Shown piece by piece: positions 17,032-25,525 of a DNA stretch of 64,000 bases. The first letter of the stretch is position 1, and each line of letters opens with the position of its first letter. Made by a program: the position numbers and the translations under genes. Source of the stretch: Mesorhizobium sp. (GTDB taxonomy: Bacteria; Pseudomonadota; Alphaproteobacteria; Rhizobiales; Rhizobiaceae); NCBI RefSeq assembly GCF_024509055.1, contig NZ_JANINM010000538.1, positions 1 through 64,000 on the forward strand, given 5' to 3'. Under the pieces are notes generated by a model. That model saw only the letters and a list, made by a program, of their open reading frames with translations, was not told the DNA's origin and made no database searches.

Positions 17032-17805
17032 TCAGCTCAAAATGTTGCCGCCGTCGACATTGAGTGTCTGGCCGACGATGTATTCGGAATCCGCCGATGC
17101 GAGGAACACCGCTACCGAGGCGATCTCGGCGGGCGTTCCCATTCGTCCAATCGGCACGGCTGCGCCGGCTTGCCGGCGCTTCTCGCCAGCAGCGACTCCG
17201 TATTGGCGGGCGTAGAGTTCGTCGATGCGGTCCCACATTTCGGTCTCGATCACGCCGGGCGCGATCGCGTTGACCCTGATGCCGTCCTTGACGAGCGCGA
17301 TGGCGGCGGATCGGGTGAAGCTGATAACGGCTGCCTTGGTCGCCGCGTACACCGACGATGCAGGTTCGGCCTGCCTCCCGGCCTGCGACGCCATATTGAT
17401 GATCGAGCCGCCTTTGCCGTCGGACTTCATCTGCCGGGCGACGGCCTGCATTACGAAGAACAGGCCGCGCACGTTGACGTTGAACAGGCGGTCGAAATTC
17501 TCGGTCGACACGTTCAGCAACGGCTCCATGCCGAAAACGCCTGCATTGTTGACCAGCACGTCGATCCGGCCGACCTCGTCCGCCAGCTTCGTGAGGCGTA
17601 CACCGATGTTCGCGACGTCGGCGACGTCGAGCTCGAGCGGCACGGCCCCGCGTCCGATCTCGGCGGCGGCTGCAACGGTCCGTTCCTTCCGGACATCCGC
17701 GACCACAACCTTGGCACCTGCAACCGCAAACGCCGCCGCGACCGCCCGGCCGATGCCGGCCGCCCCGCCGGTCACGAGAACCGTTTTCCCAGCAAAGTCG
17801 GGCAT
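17032..17805 (-). CDS. SDR dehydrogenase, sorbitol dehydrogenase (SmoS)-like
   Basis: A 257-residue classical SDR with TGGAAGIG, NNAGVFG, the serine in INMASQAG, YAATK and PGVIETEMWDR. The sequence after the active site (DRIDELYARQYG, GEKRRQAGAAVPIGRMG) strongly resembles rhizobial L-iditol/sorbitol 2-dehydrogenases, which oxidise D-glucitol to fructose. It lies two bases downstream of the mannitol-dehydrogenase-type gene, the pairing seen in rhizobial polyol operons. The family is certain; the polyol assignment is likely. Confidence 0.85.
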   Translation of the reverse strand: MPDFAGKTVLVTGGAAGIGRAVAAAFAVAGAKVVVADVRKERTVAAAAEIGRGAVPLELDVADVANIGVRLTKLADEVGRIDVLVNNAGVFGMEPLLNVSTENFDRLFNVNVRGLFFVMQAVARQMKSDGKGGSIINMASQAGRQAEPASSVYAATKAAVISFTRSAAIALVKDGIRVNAIAPGVIETEMWDRIDELYARQYGVAAGEKRRQAGAAVPIGRMGTPAEIASVAVFLASADSEYIVGQTLNVDGGNILS

Positions 17806-17807
17806 GG

Positions 17808-19340
17808 TCAGGCCCGTGAAGCGTGTTCGAGGGCGCCGAGCATGTCGCCATTGTCGATCATCGCGTGCGCCTTTTCGAAGGCTTCGACCATGCGGGGGTC
17901 ATCGGCAAGCCGGAGCGACTTGAACATGGAGAGACGCAGGATCGCGAGATGGTCATCCGTCTCAAGGATGGCGCGGTCTTCGGCGGTGAGCTTCGGCTCG
18001 TTGACGAGGATCGGCCCGCCCTGCAGGTCGCTGCCGGCGAGGTAGCGCTCGAAGCATGCCAAAGCCAGAGCCACCCTGGCAAACGAGGCTTCGCCGGCGA
18101 GCATCATCGACAGAGTTTTGGTCAGAAACACCGGCAGCTTGGCGGCGCCGTTGTTGGCGATGCGTTCCAGCTGGTCGCCGATCGCCGGATTTGCGAAACG
18201 CTCGAGGACCATATCCTTGTAGGCGGCCAGCGACAGGCCTTGCGGGCCCGACACACGCGGCATGGCATCGCGCTCGAGGAAACCGTCAAGGTAGGCGCGG
18301 ATGGCCGGATCACCCAGCGCGTCGTGCACCAGGCGGTAGCCGCACATCAGCGCCGGATAGCTGAGCATCATATGGGAGGCGTTGAGCAGCCGCCCTTTCA
18401 CGGCTTCGAAGAGCTCCACGTCGTCGCGCAGTTCAACTCCGACCTGCTCGAGGGGCGGCCGTCCCGCGACAAAGCGGTCCTCGACCACCCATTGGGTGAA
18501 GGACTCGGCCGTCACCGGAGCCCGGTCATCAATTCCGGTCAGGTCGCGGATCTGCATTATGGTTGCATCGTCGACCCGTGGCGCAATCCGGTCGACCATG
18601 CTGTTCGGGAAGGTGACGTTGGCGGCAATCCACGAAGCAAGCTCCGGATCGCGGGCGCCGGCAAAGCCGAGGATCGCCTTCTCGGCGACCTTGCCGTTGC
18701 TGCGCAGATTATCGCAGGACAGGACGGTGAATCCGGCCAGACCTGCCGCGCGACGGCGCTCGAGCGCCTCGACGATGTAACCGAATGCCGTGCGGGGTTG
18801 GCTTGGCTGGCGCAAATCCGCCACTACATCGGGATTGGCGAGATTAAACGCGTCCGACGCCTCATCGATGTTGTAGCCGCCTTCGGTGATGGTCAGAGAG
18901 ACGATGCGCGTGCTGGGGGCGGTCAGCGCGGCAAGAGCGTCAGCGCCTGCCGTAGGCGCGTGGATGTAACGGAGCAGCGCGCCAATGATCTGCGTAGCGC
19001 TGGTGCCATTGGGCGCGAATTCCGTAAGGCTGTAGAGCCCGTCCTGCTGGCTGATGGCCCGTGCCTTACCCGACGCCGCAGGGCTGTCCCCCAATCCGAT
19101 TCCGATGATGCCCCAATCGCTCACCCCAGGTAGGTGGAGGCAGCGGTCGACATAAAGCGCTTCGTGCGCCCGATGGAAGTTGCCGACACCGATGTGGACG
19201 ATGCCAGGCCGGACGGCGGAACGGTCATAGCCGTAGGCGGAGGCGCGACCATGTATCCGCGAAATTGTTTCCGGGGTGAGTGAAATCCGCTCGCGGCCGC
19301 CCGCCTGACGCTCCGCGCGGTTGGTATTTTTGAAAGCCAT
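17808..19340 (-). CDS. Polyol dehydrogenase of the mannitol 2-dehydrogenase family
   Basis: About 510 residues of the long-chain mannitol dehydrogenase/fructuronate reductase family (MtlK-type). Visible marks are GIVHIGVGNFHRAHEALYVD for NAD binding, VSLTITEGGYN, the family signature around SCDNLRSNGKV, TFPNSMVDRIAP and the catalytic KGRLLNASHMML lysine region. It oxidises D-mannitol, D-arabitol or related polyols to ketoses. ATG at 19340 follows GGGAGGAG; a TTG at 19343 is adjacent. It is the first gene of the minus-strand catabolic operon, and an AT-rich palindrome at 19376 probably serves as its operator. Confidence 0.9.
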   Translation of the reverse strand: MAFKNTNRAERQAGGRERISLTPETISRIHGRASAYGYDRSAVRPGIVHIGVGNFHRAHEALYVDRCLHLPGVSDWGIIGIGLGDSPAASGKARAISQQDGLYSLTEFAPNGTSATQIIGALLRYIHAPTAGADALAALTAPSTRIVSLTITEGGYNIDEASDAFNLANPDVVADLRQPSQPRTAFGYIVEALERRRAAGLAGFTVLSCDNLRSNGKVAEKAILGFAGARDPELASWIAANVTFPNSMVDRIAPRVDDATIMQIRDLTGIDDRAPVTAESFTQWVVEDRFVAGRPPLEQVGVELRDDVELFEAVKGRLLNASHMMLSYPALMCGYRLVHDALGDPAIRAYLDGFLERDAMPRVSGPQGLSLAAYKDMVLERFANPAIGDQLERIANNGAAKLPVFLTKTLSMMLAGEASFARVALALACFERYLAGSDLQGGPILVNEPKLTAEDRAILETDDHLAILRLSMFKSLRLADDPRMVEAFEKAHAMIDNGDMLGALEHASRA

Positions 19341-19375
19341 CAAGGCTCCTCCCAGTCAACAACAAACCCCGTCCC

Positions 19376-19404
19376 ATTAATTCCTTTACAAAAGAAATAA
19401 ATTG
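19376..19404. promoter_or_regulatory. Candidate operator of the polyol operon (AT-rich inverted repeat)
   Basis: ATTAATTCCTTT (19376-19387) and AAAGAAATAAAT (19391-19402) form an inverted repeat, 10 of 12 positions complementary, around the spacer ACA. Nearly the same sequence stands at 20725-20752 on the other side of the ROK regulator gene. Both promoters are therefore likely bound by that regulator. Confidence 0.5.
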
Positions 19405-19443
19405 TCATCAAGGCGTTTTTTGGACGGCGCATGCGGGTTTTCG

Positions 19444-20646
19444 TTAAGGGTGGACCTCAGGCTCGGCCAGGCTCACCCTCGAAATGTCGAACGCGTTGTG
19501 GTGCGCGATCGCGGCCGCGCCGACCGCGCATTCGTATTTTCCAAGGGGAGAGAGCCTGACGTCGGGCATAGCGATGCCTGGGATGATAGAGGTCCTGATC
19601 TTGTCCCTGACCTCCTCGAGGCATGCCTCCGCGACTGGCAGCATCGCCCCGCCCAGCACCACGGTGCCGGGATTGAACACGTTGACCAGAGAGACGAGCC
19701 CTATGCCAAGCCAGTGGGATAGCTGCTTGATCGCCTCGATGGCCTTGGCGTCCCCGTCCGCGGCCTTCATCGCGACTTCCGCCGGGAGAGCGAAGAGCTT
19801 CTCTTCGGACAGCTCGTCAGTTCCGAGGTAGCCGCGCGCCAGGGCTCGGAGATTGGTCCTTGCCTCGAGGCACCCGCGCTGCCCGCAGCTGCAAAGGGGG
19901 CCGTTCTCGGAGAGCTTGATGTGCCCCAGTTCGCCCGCCGTTCCTGTGGCTCCGCGGAGAAGCCGGCCATTCAGGATGGCGGCGCCGCCCACGCCCGTTC
20001 CGAGCTTGAGAAACACGGCTGAAACGCTTGAAAGCCCGGGCTGCGTGTAGACCGATCCGAAGGCCGCGGCGTTGGCGTTGTTCTCGATGGAGCAGGGGAG
20101 CGACGTGACTTCCTTGAGCAGCGCGCCAAGATCGACGTCCTTCCAGCCGAGGATCGGAAGGTTGATGATGTAGCCGCTGTTGGTGACGAGTCCGGGGATG
20201 GTGACCCCGACGCCGAGGATGCGGTCGCGGAACCGGATGTCGTGCGACAGCATGGCGATGTGGTCGCCGATCGCCTTGACAGCCTCGGCCGGCTCCAGTG
20301 ACCTGGAAACGAAAACCTCGGACGAGTTGACGGTGAGGGCGAGCAGGTTGAGGAGGGCAAACCGGATGATGCCGACGCCGATTTCGATTCCAAGAAAATA
20401 GGCCCCCTCGGGGTCGATCTCGACGTTTAGTCCGGGCCTACCGACCTCCCTGGCTCCGGAAACACGTTGCTGGCGGACCTCCCGGACGAGCCCTCGAACC
20501 TCCAAATTCGCGATCAGCCGAGTAATGGTTGCAGGGGTCAACGAGAGCTTTCGGGCGATGTCTGCGCGGCTCTGTCCGCCCTGTGTCCGGAGCACGGTCA
20601 GGATGCTGAGTTCGTTCACGTATTTGGCTAGGGTCTGGTCTGCCAT
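19444..20646 (-). CDS. ROK-family transcriptional repressor (FrcR/XylR-like)
   Basis: About 400 residues. The N-terminal winged helix-turn-helix (ELSILTVLRTQGGQSRADIA, then LSLTPATITRLIANLEVRGL) is followed by a ROK sugar-binding domain with ENNANAAAFGSV, LGTGVGGAAILNG, GHIKL and the zinc-binding CSCGQRGCLEAR motif. ATG at 20646 starts directly before the DNA-binding domain; a TTG at 20712 is possible but has no ribosome binding site. The gene lies between the polyol operon and the FrcB-type operon, and both flanking promoters share an operator-like sequence. The sugar inducer is probably a ketose or its phosphate. Confidence 0.9.
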   Translation of the reverse strand: MADQTLAKYVNELSILTVLRTQGGQSRADIARKLSLTPATITRLIANLEVRGLVREVRQQRVSGAREVGRPGLNVEIDPEGAYFLGIEIGVGIIRFALLNLLALTVNSSEVFVSRSLEPAEAVKAIGDHIAMLSHDIRFRDRILGVGVTIPGLVTNSGYIINLPILGWKDVDLGALLKEVTSLPCSIENNANAAAFGSVYTQPGLSSVSAVFLKLGTGVGGAAILNGRLLRGATGTAGELGHIKLSENGPLCSCGQRGCLEARTNLRALARGYLGTDELSEEKLFALPAEVAMKAADGDAKAIEAIKQLSHWLGIGLVSLVNVFNPGTVVLGGAMLPVAEACLEEVRDKIRTSIIPGIAMPDVRLSPLGKYECAVGAAAIAHHNAFDISRVSLAEPEVHP

Positions 20647-20724
20647 GGCGGCCTTCGGTCCCGGGACGAGATAATTTGTTACATCAGTAGCGGATGCCAC
20701 TTGGAAAGCCAACGCAAGGCCCTA

Positions 20725-20755
20725 ATTAATTACTATACTAAAAAAATTATTGACA
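20725..20755 (+). promoter_or_regulatory. Candidate promoter/operator of the fructose-type ABC operon
   Basis: ATTAATTACTATAC followed by TAAAAAAATTATTG (20725-20752) closely matches the palindrome at 19376-19404. A consensus -35 hexamer TTGACA lies at 20750-20755, overlapping its edge, so bound repressor would block RNA polymerase. The -10 box is not obvious. Confidence 0.45.
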
Positions 20756-20825
20756 GAAGTCGCACGACGATGCTTGTTTGTCGCCGCCGCTCAAGGAGGA
20801 GCGGCTATCCAACGGGAGGAACTCC

Positions 20826-21842
20826 ATGAAGTTCGTAACGGCCGCCGTCGCGTTTGGCCTCGCCGGAATGTTCGCGTCGAGCGCGTTTTCGGCAGAAATC
20901 ATCGGCATCATCACCAAGACCAATACCAATCCGGGCTTCGTGAAGATGCGCGAGGGGGCCGAGGAGAAGTCCAAGGAACTCGGTCTCGAGCTGCGGTCTT
21001 TCGCGGGCAAGTTCGATGGCGACAACGACACCCAGGTCCAGGCAATCGAAAACCTCGTCGCCTCCGGCGCTAAGGGCATTCTCATCACCCCGAGCGACAC
21101 CCAGGCCATCGTTCCGGCCGTCCAGGCTGCACGCAAGGCAGGCGTCCTCGTCATCGCGCTCGACACCCCGCTGGAGCCGATCGACGCCGCCGACATGACG
21201 TTCGGCACCGACAATTTCCATGCCGGCGAGCTGATCGGCCAGTGGGCGCAGAAGACGCTTGGCGACAAGGCCGCCAAGGCCAAGATTGCGTTCCTCGACC
21301 TTGCCGTTAACCAGCCGAGCGTCGACTATTTGCGCGACCACGGTTTCATGAACGGCTTCGGCATCGACTTCAAGAACCTGAACCACTACGGCGACGAAAC
21401 GGATCCGCGCATTTGCGGCCATGAGGTGACGGGCGGCGCCGAGGATGGCGGGCGCACCGCGATGGAGAAACTTCTCCAGAAGTGTCCGGACACCAACGTT
21501 GTCTACACGATCAACGAGCCGGCCGCTGCGGGAGCGTGGGAAGCGCTCAAGGCGGTAGGCAAGGATGATGGTACGGTTCTAGTCGTCTCCATCGACGGCG
21601 GCTGCCCCGGCGTCAAGAACGTCAAGGCGGGCGTGATCGGCGCAACCAGCATGCAGTTCCTCAAGAACATGGGTTCGCTGGGCGTCGAGGCGCTCGACAA
21701 ATACATCAAGACCGGCGCTAAGCCGCAGGCGACCCCGGGACTGAAGTTCTTCAACACCGGCGTGGAGCTCGTCACCGACAAGCCCGTCGAGGGACTCAAG
21801 TCCATCGACACGCAGCAGGGCCTCAAGCTCTGCTGGGGCTGA
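20826..21842 (+). CDS. Sugar ABC transporter substrate-binding protein (FrcB/RbsB-like)
   Basis: Periplasmic binding protein of 338 residues. ATG at 20826 follows GGGAGGAA and yields a clean signal peptide ([20 protein letters not shown], cleaved after AFSA). The mature protein is a periplasmic-binding-protein type I fold: [60 protein letters not shown]. Order and resemblance of the operon (binding protein, permease, ATPase, next to a ROK regulator) match the rhizobial frcBCA fructose transporter. A conserved stem-loop separates it from the permease gene. Confidence 0.88.
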   Translation: MKFVTAAVAFGLAGMFASSAFSAEIIGIITKTNTNPGFVKMREGAEEKSKELGLELRSFAGKFDGDNDTQVQAIENLVASGAKGILITPSDTQAIVPAVQAARKAGVLVIALDTPLEPIDAADMTFGTDNFHAGELIGQWAQKTLGDKAAKAKIAFLDLAVNQPSVDYLRDHGFMNGFGIDFKNLNHYGDETDPRICGHEVTGGAEDGGRTAMEKLLQKCPDTNVVYTINEPAAAGAWEALKAVGKDDGTVLVVSIDGGCPGVKNVKAGVIGATSMQFLKNMGSLGVEALDKYIKTGAKPQATPGLKFFNTGVELVTDKPVEGLKSIDTQQGLKLCWG

Positions 21843-21850
21843 TCCCTAAG

Positions 21851-21876
21851 GCGTGGAGGCGCGACTGCCTCCACGC
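21851..21876 (+). terminator. Intercistronic stem-loop after the binding-protein gene
   Basis: GCGTGGAGGC (21851-21860) and GCCTCCACGC (21867-21876) form a perfect 10-bp stem with a 6-base loop and no T-tract. Between a binding-protein gene and its permease gene such hairpins usually protect the upstream mRNA or attenuate read-through, giving more binding protein than permease. Confidence 0.6.
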
Positions 21877-21900
21877 GACCTTCCACCGGACGCAGTTACA

Positions 21901-22968
21901 ATGAGCGATCAAACAATATCGGCCGAGGCCGGGCTTGAGGGCGCGCCGACGGACGTGGCCGCATTTGCCACGAACCGCCATGGCCCGATGCGGCGGCTCC
22001 AGGGCTTCCTGCATAAACACCCCGCATCGATACCATTCTTCGTGCTTTCCCTCGGCTTGTTGGTGTTCGCCGTCGGCGTCGGTCGCACCTTCTTCGCGCC
22101 GTTTAACCTCAGTCTCGTCCTCCAGCAGGTGACGATCATCGGCACGCTCGGCATTGCCCAGACCTTGATTGTCCTGACTGCCGGCATCGACCTCTCCGTC
22201 GGTGCGATCATGGTCCTGTCGTCAGTCGTGATGGGTCGTCTCGCGGTCGTTTTCGGGCTGCCGCCGGAACTCGCTTTCGCGATCGGGCTGCTCACCGGCA
22301 CTGCGTGCGGCTTCATCAACGGTCTGTTCGTCGCCCTGATCAGGCTCCCGCCCTTCATCGTTACGTTCGGCACCTGGTCGATGTTCGGCGCAATGGTGCT
22401 CTATGTGTCGCACTCCGAAACCATCCGGTCTCAAGACGTCGCTGCAGCTGCCCCGATGCTGCAGTGGATGGGCACGAAGTTCCCGATAGGCGGCGGCGCC
22501 GTAGTCACGACTGGCTCGCTGCTGATGATCGCCCTGGCGATCCTCATCTGGTACGTCCTCAACCGCACCGCCTTCGGCCGCCATGTCTACGCGACCGGCG
22601 ACGACCCTGAAGCCGTCCGGCTGGCAGGCATTAACTCCGCTGCCACCCTCGTCAAAGTCTACACGATCGCGGGGTTTATCTGCGCCCTGGCCGGATGGAT
22701 CGTGATCGGCCGCATCGGAGCCGTGTCGCCGCTCTCCGGCGCCAACGCCAATCTCGACGCCATCACCGCCGTCGTCATCGGTGGCACCTCGCTCTTCGGC
22801 GGCCGGGGTTCCATCGTGGGCACCCTGGTGGGAGCCTTGATCGTCGGCACTTTCCGCAACGGCCTCGCTCTCTGGGGCGTCGATGTCCTTTGGCAGGAAT
22901 TCGCCGTCGGCGGGCTGATCATCGTCGCAGTCACGATCGACCAGTGGATCAGAAGGATCGCGGCATGA
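21901..22968 (+). CDS. Sugar ABC transporter permease (FrcC/RbsC-like)
   Basis: Inner-membrane permease of about 355 residues with many transmembrane helices and family stretches TAGIDLSVGAIMVLSSV, PFIVTFGTWSMFGA, VYATGDDPEAVRLAGIN and TAVVIGGTSLFGGRGS. A hydrophilic N-terminal tail of about 35 residues precedes the first helix. ATG at 21901 is the likely start; an upstream in-frame start at 21853 falls inside the stem-loop. Its stop overlaps the ATPase start as ATGA. Confidence 0.88.
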   Translation: MSDQTISAEAGLEGAPTDVAAFATNRHGPMRRLQGFLHKHPASIPFFVLSLGLLVFAVGVGRTFFAPFNLSLVLQQVTIIGTLGIAQTLIVLTAGIDLSVGAIMVLSSVVMGRLAVVFGLPPELAFAIGLLTGTACGFINGLFVALIRLPPFIVTFGTWSMFGAMVLYVSHSETIRSQDVAAAAPMLQWMGTKFPIGGGAVVTTGSLLMIALAILIWYVLNRTAFGRHVYATGDDPEAVRLAGINSAATLVKVYTIAGFICALAGWIVIGRIGAVSPLSGANANLDAITAVVIGGTSLFGGRGSIVGTLVGALIVGTFRNGLALWGVDVLWQEFAVGGLIIVAVTIDQWIRRIAA

Positions 22969-23747
22969 TCCAAGCGGATCCTCCATCCCAGACCCCTATG
23001 CTGCAGGCGCGTGGACTTTCGAAACGGTACGGACGCGTGGTCGCAATGGACAGCGCCGATTTCGACTTGATGCCGGGCGAAATCCTCGCGGTCATCGGGG
23101 ACAACGGGGCTGGCAAGTCGACCTTGGTCAAGGCGCTCTGCGGCGCGGTCTCGCCCGACCAAGGCTCGATACATCTCGACGGACAGCAGGTTCACTTCCG
23201 CTCCCCGGTGGAGGCGCGCAACGCCGGGATCGAGACGGTTTACCAGAACCTGGCTCTGGCTCCCGCCCTCTCCATCGCCGACAACCTCTTCCTCGGCCGG
23301 GAGGTGCGAGCGAAGGGCCCGCTGGGCACATGGTTCCGTTTGCTTGACCGCAAGGGCATGCAGGCGCTCGCACGGCAACGGCTCTCGGAACTCGGTTTGC
23401 TGACCATCCAGAACATCGGCCAGGCGGTGGAGACGCTGTCCGGCGGCCAAAGGCAAGGTGTGGCCATCGCCCGCGCCGCGGCCTTCGGCAGCAAGGTCAT
23501 CATCATGGACGAGCCCACGGCCGCACTTGGCGTGAAGGAGAGCCGGAAGGTCCTCGACCTGATCCTGGACGTCAAGCGACGCGGACTGCCCGTTATCCTG
23601 ATCAGCCACAACATGCCGCACGTCTTCGAGATCGCCGACAGAATCCACGTCCACCGCCTCGGGAAGCGGATCGCCGTGATCAAGCCCTCCGACTACACGA
23701 TGTCGGACGCGGTCGCGATCATGACGGGCGCGCGGAAACCGGATTGA
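22965..23747 (+). CDS. Sugar ABC transporter single-domain ATPase (FrcA-like)
   Basis: The 260-residue protein has one nucleotide-binding domain: Walker A GDNGAGKST, signature LSGGQRQG, Walker B VIIMDEPTAALG and switch histidine ISHNM. Most sugar transporters of this class use a two-domain ATPase of about 500 residues. A single-domain protein that would act as a homodimer is characteristic of FrcA. ATG at 22965 overlaps the permease stop by four bases. Confidence 0.9.
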   Translation: MIQADPPSQTPMLQARGLSKRYGRVVAMDSADFDLMPGEILAVIGDNGAGKSTLVKALCGAVSPDQGSIHLDGQQVHFRSPVEARNAGIETVYQNLALAPALSIADNLFLGREVRAKGPLGTWFRLLDRKGMQALARQRLSELGLLTIQNIGQAVETLSGGQRQGVAIARAAAFGSKVIIMDEPTAALGVKESRKVLDLILDVKRRGLPVILISHNMPHVFEIADRIHVHRLGKRIAVIKPSDYTMSDAVAIMTGARKPD

Positions 23748-23757
23748 GGGCGGGCCG

Positions 23758-24312
23758 ATGCTTGTTCCTGAAAACGTCCGCATAGACAGCGTTTCCGGCG
23801 CGATCGCACCGGAAACCGAACGCTACGAGAAGCGGCTGTCCGAGCTGAGCCAGATCTTTGCCGACAGGGAAGCGCTCGGCCGCATGGTCGTGGAGGGGGA
23901 CCCTCTCGTCTACAAAGTGCTCGCCTACCGCAAGGACGGCAGCGACCTCTGGTTCGGAACGACCATCATCGAAGCAGGCGACGTGGGCGGCGAGTACTTC
24001 ATGACCCGGGGCCATTTCCACAAACGCCACGACATGGGGGAGGTCTACTACACACAGTCCGGCAAAGGCGTTCTGGTCCTTCAGTCCCGCGACGGCCGTG
24101 TCGAGCTTTTGGACATGTTGCCCGGCACCTGCTCGTTCATCCCGCCCAACTGGGCTCACCGCTCGATCAACGTTGGCCCGGAGCCGCTGGTGTTCGTTTG
24201 GGTCTGCGATACCGAAGCGGGGAACGACTACGGGGAAATCCTCGAAAAGGGAATGGCAAAGCGGGTCATCGTGGGCGGCGACGGACTACGGGTCGTCGAC
24301 CGCGCCGACTGA
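23758..24312 (+). CDS. Cupin-type glucose-6-phosphate isomerase
   Basis: A 184-residue cupin of the archaeal-type phosphoglucose isomerase family, unrelated to the classic Pgi fold. The metal-binding motif is visible as TRGHFHKRHDMGEVYYTQSG (His, His, Glu) with the second cupin motif WAHRSINVG. It would interconvert fructose-6-phosphate and glucose-6-phosphate. ATG at 23758 starts ten bases after the ATPase stop, so it is in the same operon, linking fructose import to the Entner-Doudoroff and pentose phosphate routes. Confidence 0.85.
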   Translation: MLVPENVRIDSVSGAIAPETERYEKRLSELSQIFADREALGRMVVEGDPLVYKVLAYRKDGSDLWFGTTIIEAGDVGGEYFMTRGHFHKRHDMGEVYYTQSGKGVLVLQSRDGRVELLDMLPGTCSFIPPNWAHRSINVGPEPLVFVWVCDTEAGNDYGEILEKGMAKRVIVGGDGLRVVDRAD

Positions 24313-24472
24313 CCTTCTTCGCCGCGAAGGCTGGCGGCGCGATCGAGCTCTCCCGGCACGAGGTCGGCGCAGGGAGGATGGAATGAAATGCAAGCGGCGC
24401 GTCTGCTGAATGCAATCGGCTCGGTGCAGCCGGAGAAAACTGACTTCAACAAACGGACGATGCGGATTTCCA

Positions 24473-25420
24473 ATGGTATCGAAGCTTGAACAACTGCGCG
24501 CGATGACGACCGTGGTCGCCGACACCGGCGACATCGAAGCGGTCGCCCGCCTCAAGCCTACGGACTGCACGACGAACCCTTCGATCGTGTTGAAGGCAGT
24601 CGGCAACGCCCAGTTCGCCGACACCGTCGCGGAAGCTATAGCCTGGGGCAAGCGCCAAAGCGGCGACGCCGCGGCGGCGGTCGCCGACCGTCTCGCCATC
24701 TCCGTGGGAGCCGAGCTCGCCAAGCTCGTTCCCGGTCGGGTCTCTACCGAGGTGGATGCCCATCTTTCGTTCGACACCCAGCCGTCCATCGCCAAGGGGC
24801 GCAGCATCGTCGCGGCCTACGACGAACGGGGCATCGCCCGCGACCGCATCTTGATCAAGCTGGCTTCGACCTGGGAAGGCATCCGCGCCGCGGAGGTCCT
24901 GCAGAAGGAAGGCATCGACTGCAATCTCACCCTGCTGTTCAGCAAGGCGCAGGCGATCGCGTGCGGGGACGCTGGGGCGTTCCTGATCTCGCCCTTCGTC
25001 GGCCGCATCCTCGATTGGCACGTCAAAGCGACCGGGAACGCATTCACGCCCGAGACCGATCCGGGCGTCCGGTCGGTCCGCGAGATATTCGCCTACTACA
25101 AGTCCCAAGGCATCCCCACCGTGGTCATGGGCGCTTCGTTCCGCAACGTGGGAGAGATCGAGGCGCTTGCGGGATGCGACCGCCTGACGATCAGCCCGGC
25201 GCTTCTTGAAGAACTGGCGAGCGACCACGGGCAGCTCGATCGGAGACTCGATGCCGACCAAGTCCCCGCCATGGATCGGATCGAAATGAGCGAGGCGAAA
25301 TTTCGCTGGATGATGAACGAGGACCAGATGGCTTCGGAGAAACTCGCCGAGGGCATTCGCGGGTTCGCGAAGGACCTGCTGACTCTCCGTGCGATGGTGC
25401 AGCGGCAACTGGCCGCCTGA
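24473..25420 (+). CDS. tal: Transaldolase (TalB type)
   Basis: The 315-residue protein matches the long, TalB-type transaldolases closely: VSKLEQLRAMTTVVADTGD at the start, TTNPSIVL, EVDAHLSFDT, the Schiff-base lysine at residue 129 in RILIKLASTWEGI, and LISPFVGRILDW. It transfers a dihydroxyacetone unit between sedoheptulose-7-phosphate and glyceraldehyde-3-phosphate. ATG at 24473 aligns with the TalB start; upstream in-frame codons from 24410 do not resemble the family. A gap of 160 bases separates it from the isomerase gene, probably in the same operon. Confidence 0.92.
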   Translation: MVSKLEQLRAMTTVVADTGDIEAVARLKPTDCTTNPSIVLKAVGNAQFADTVAEAIAWGKRQSGDAAAAVADRLAISVGAELAKLVPGRVSTEVDAHLSFDTQPSIAKGRSIVAAYDERGIARDRILIKLASTWEGIRAAEVLQKEGIDCNLTLLFSKAQAIACGDAGAFLISPFVGRILDWHVKATGNAFTPETDPGVRSVREIFAYYKSQGIPTVVMGASFRNVGEIEALAGCDRLTISPALLEELASDHGQLDRRLDADQVPAMDRIEMSEAKFRWMMNEDQMASEKLAEGIRGFAKDLLTLRAMVQRQLAA

Positions 25421-25525
25421 CTGTCGAAGGCTTCCAAGGGGCGAGGAGAAGGTTTTGTGGCCGCATATCGCAGCGTTGCCGCGGTCGCCAACGCGATCGG
25501 GCCAGCCGGCGGGGAGGTTCCCGTC

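Noticed and set aside
16747-19133. Two plus-strand frames above 430 codons (16747-18045, 17823-19133)
   Set aside because: Antisense to Gfo/Idh, SDR and polyol dehydrogenase genes; no protein-like features.
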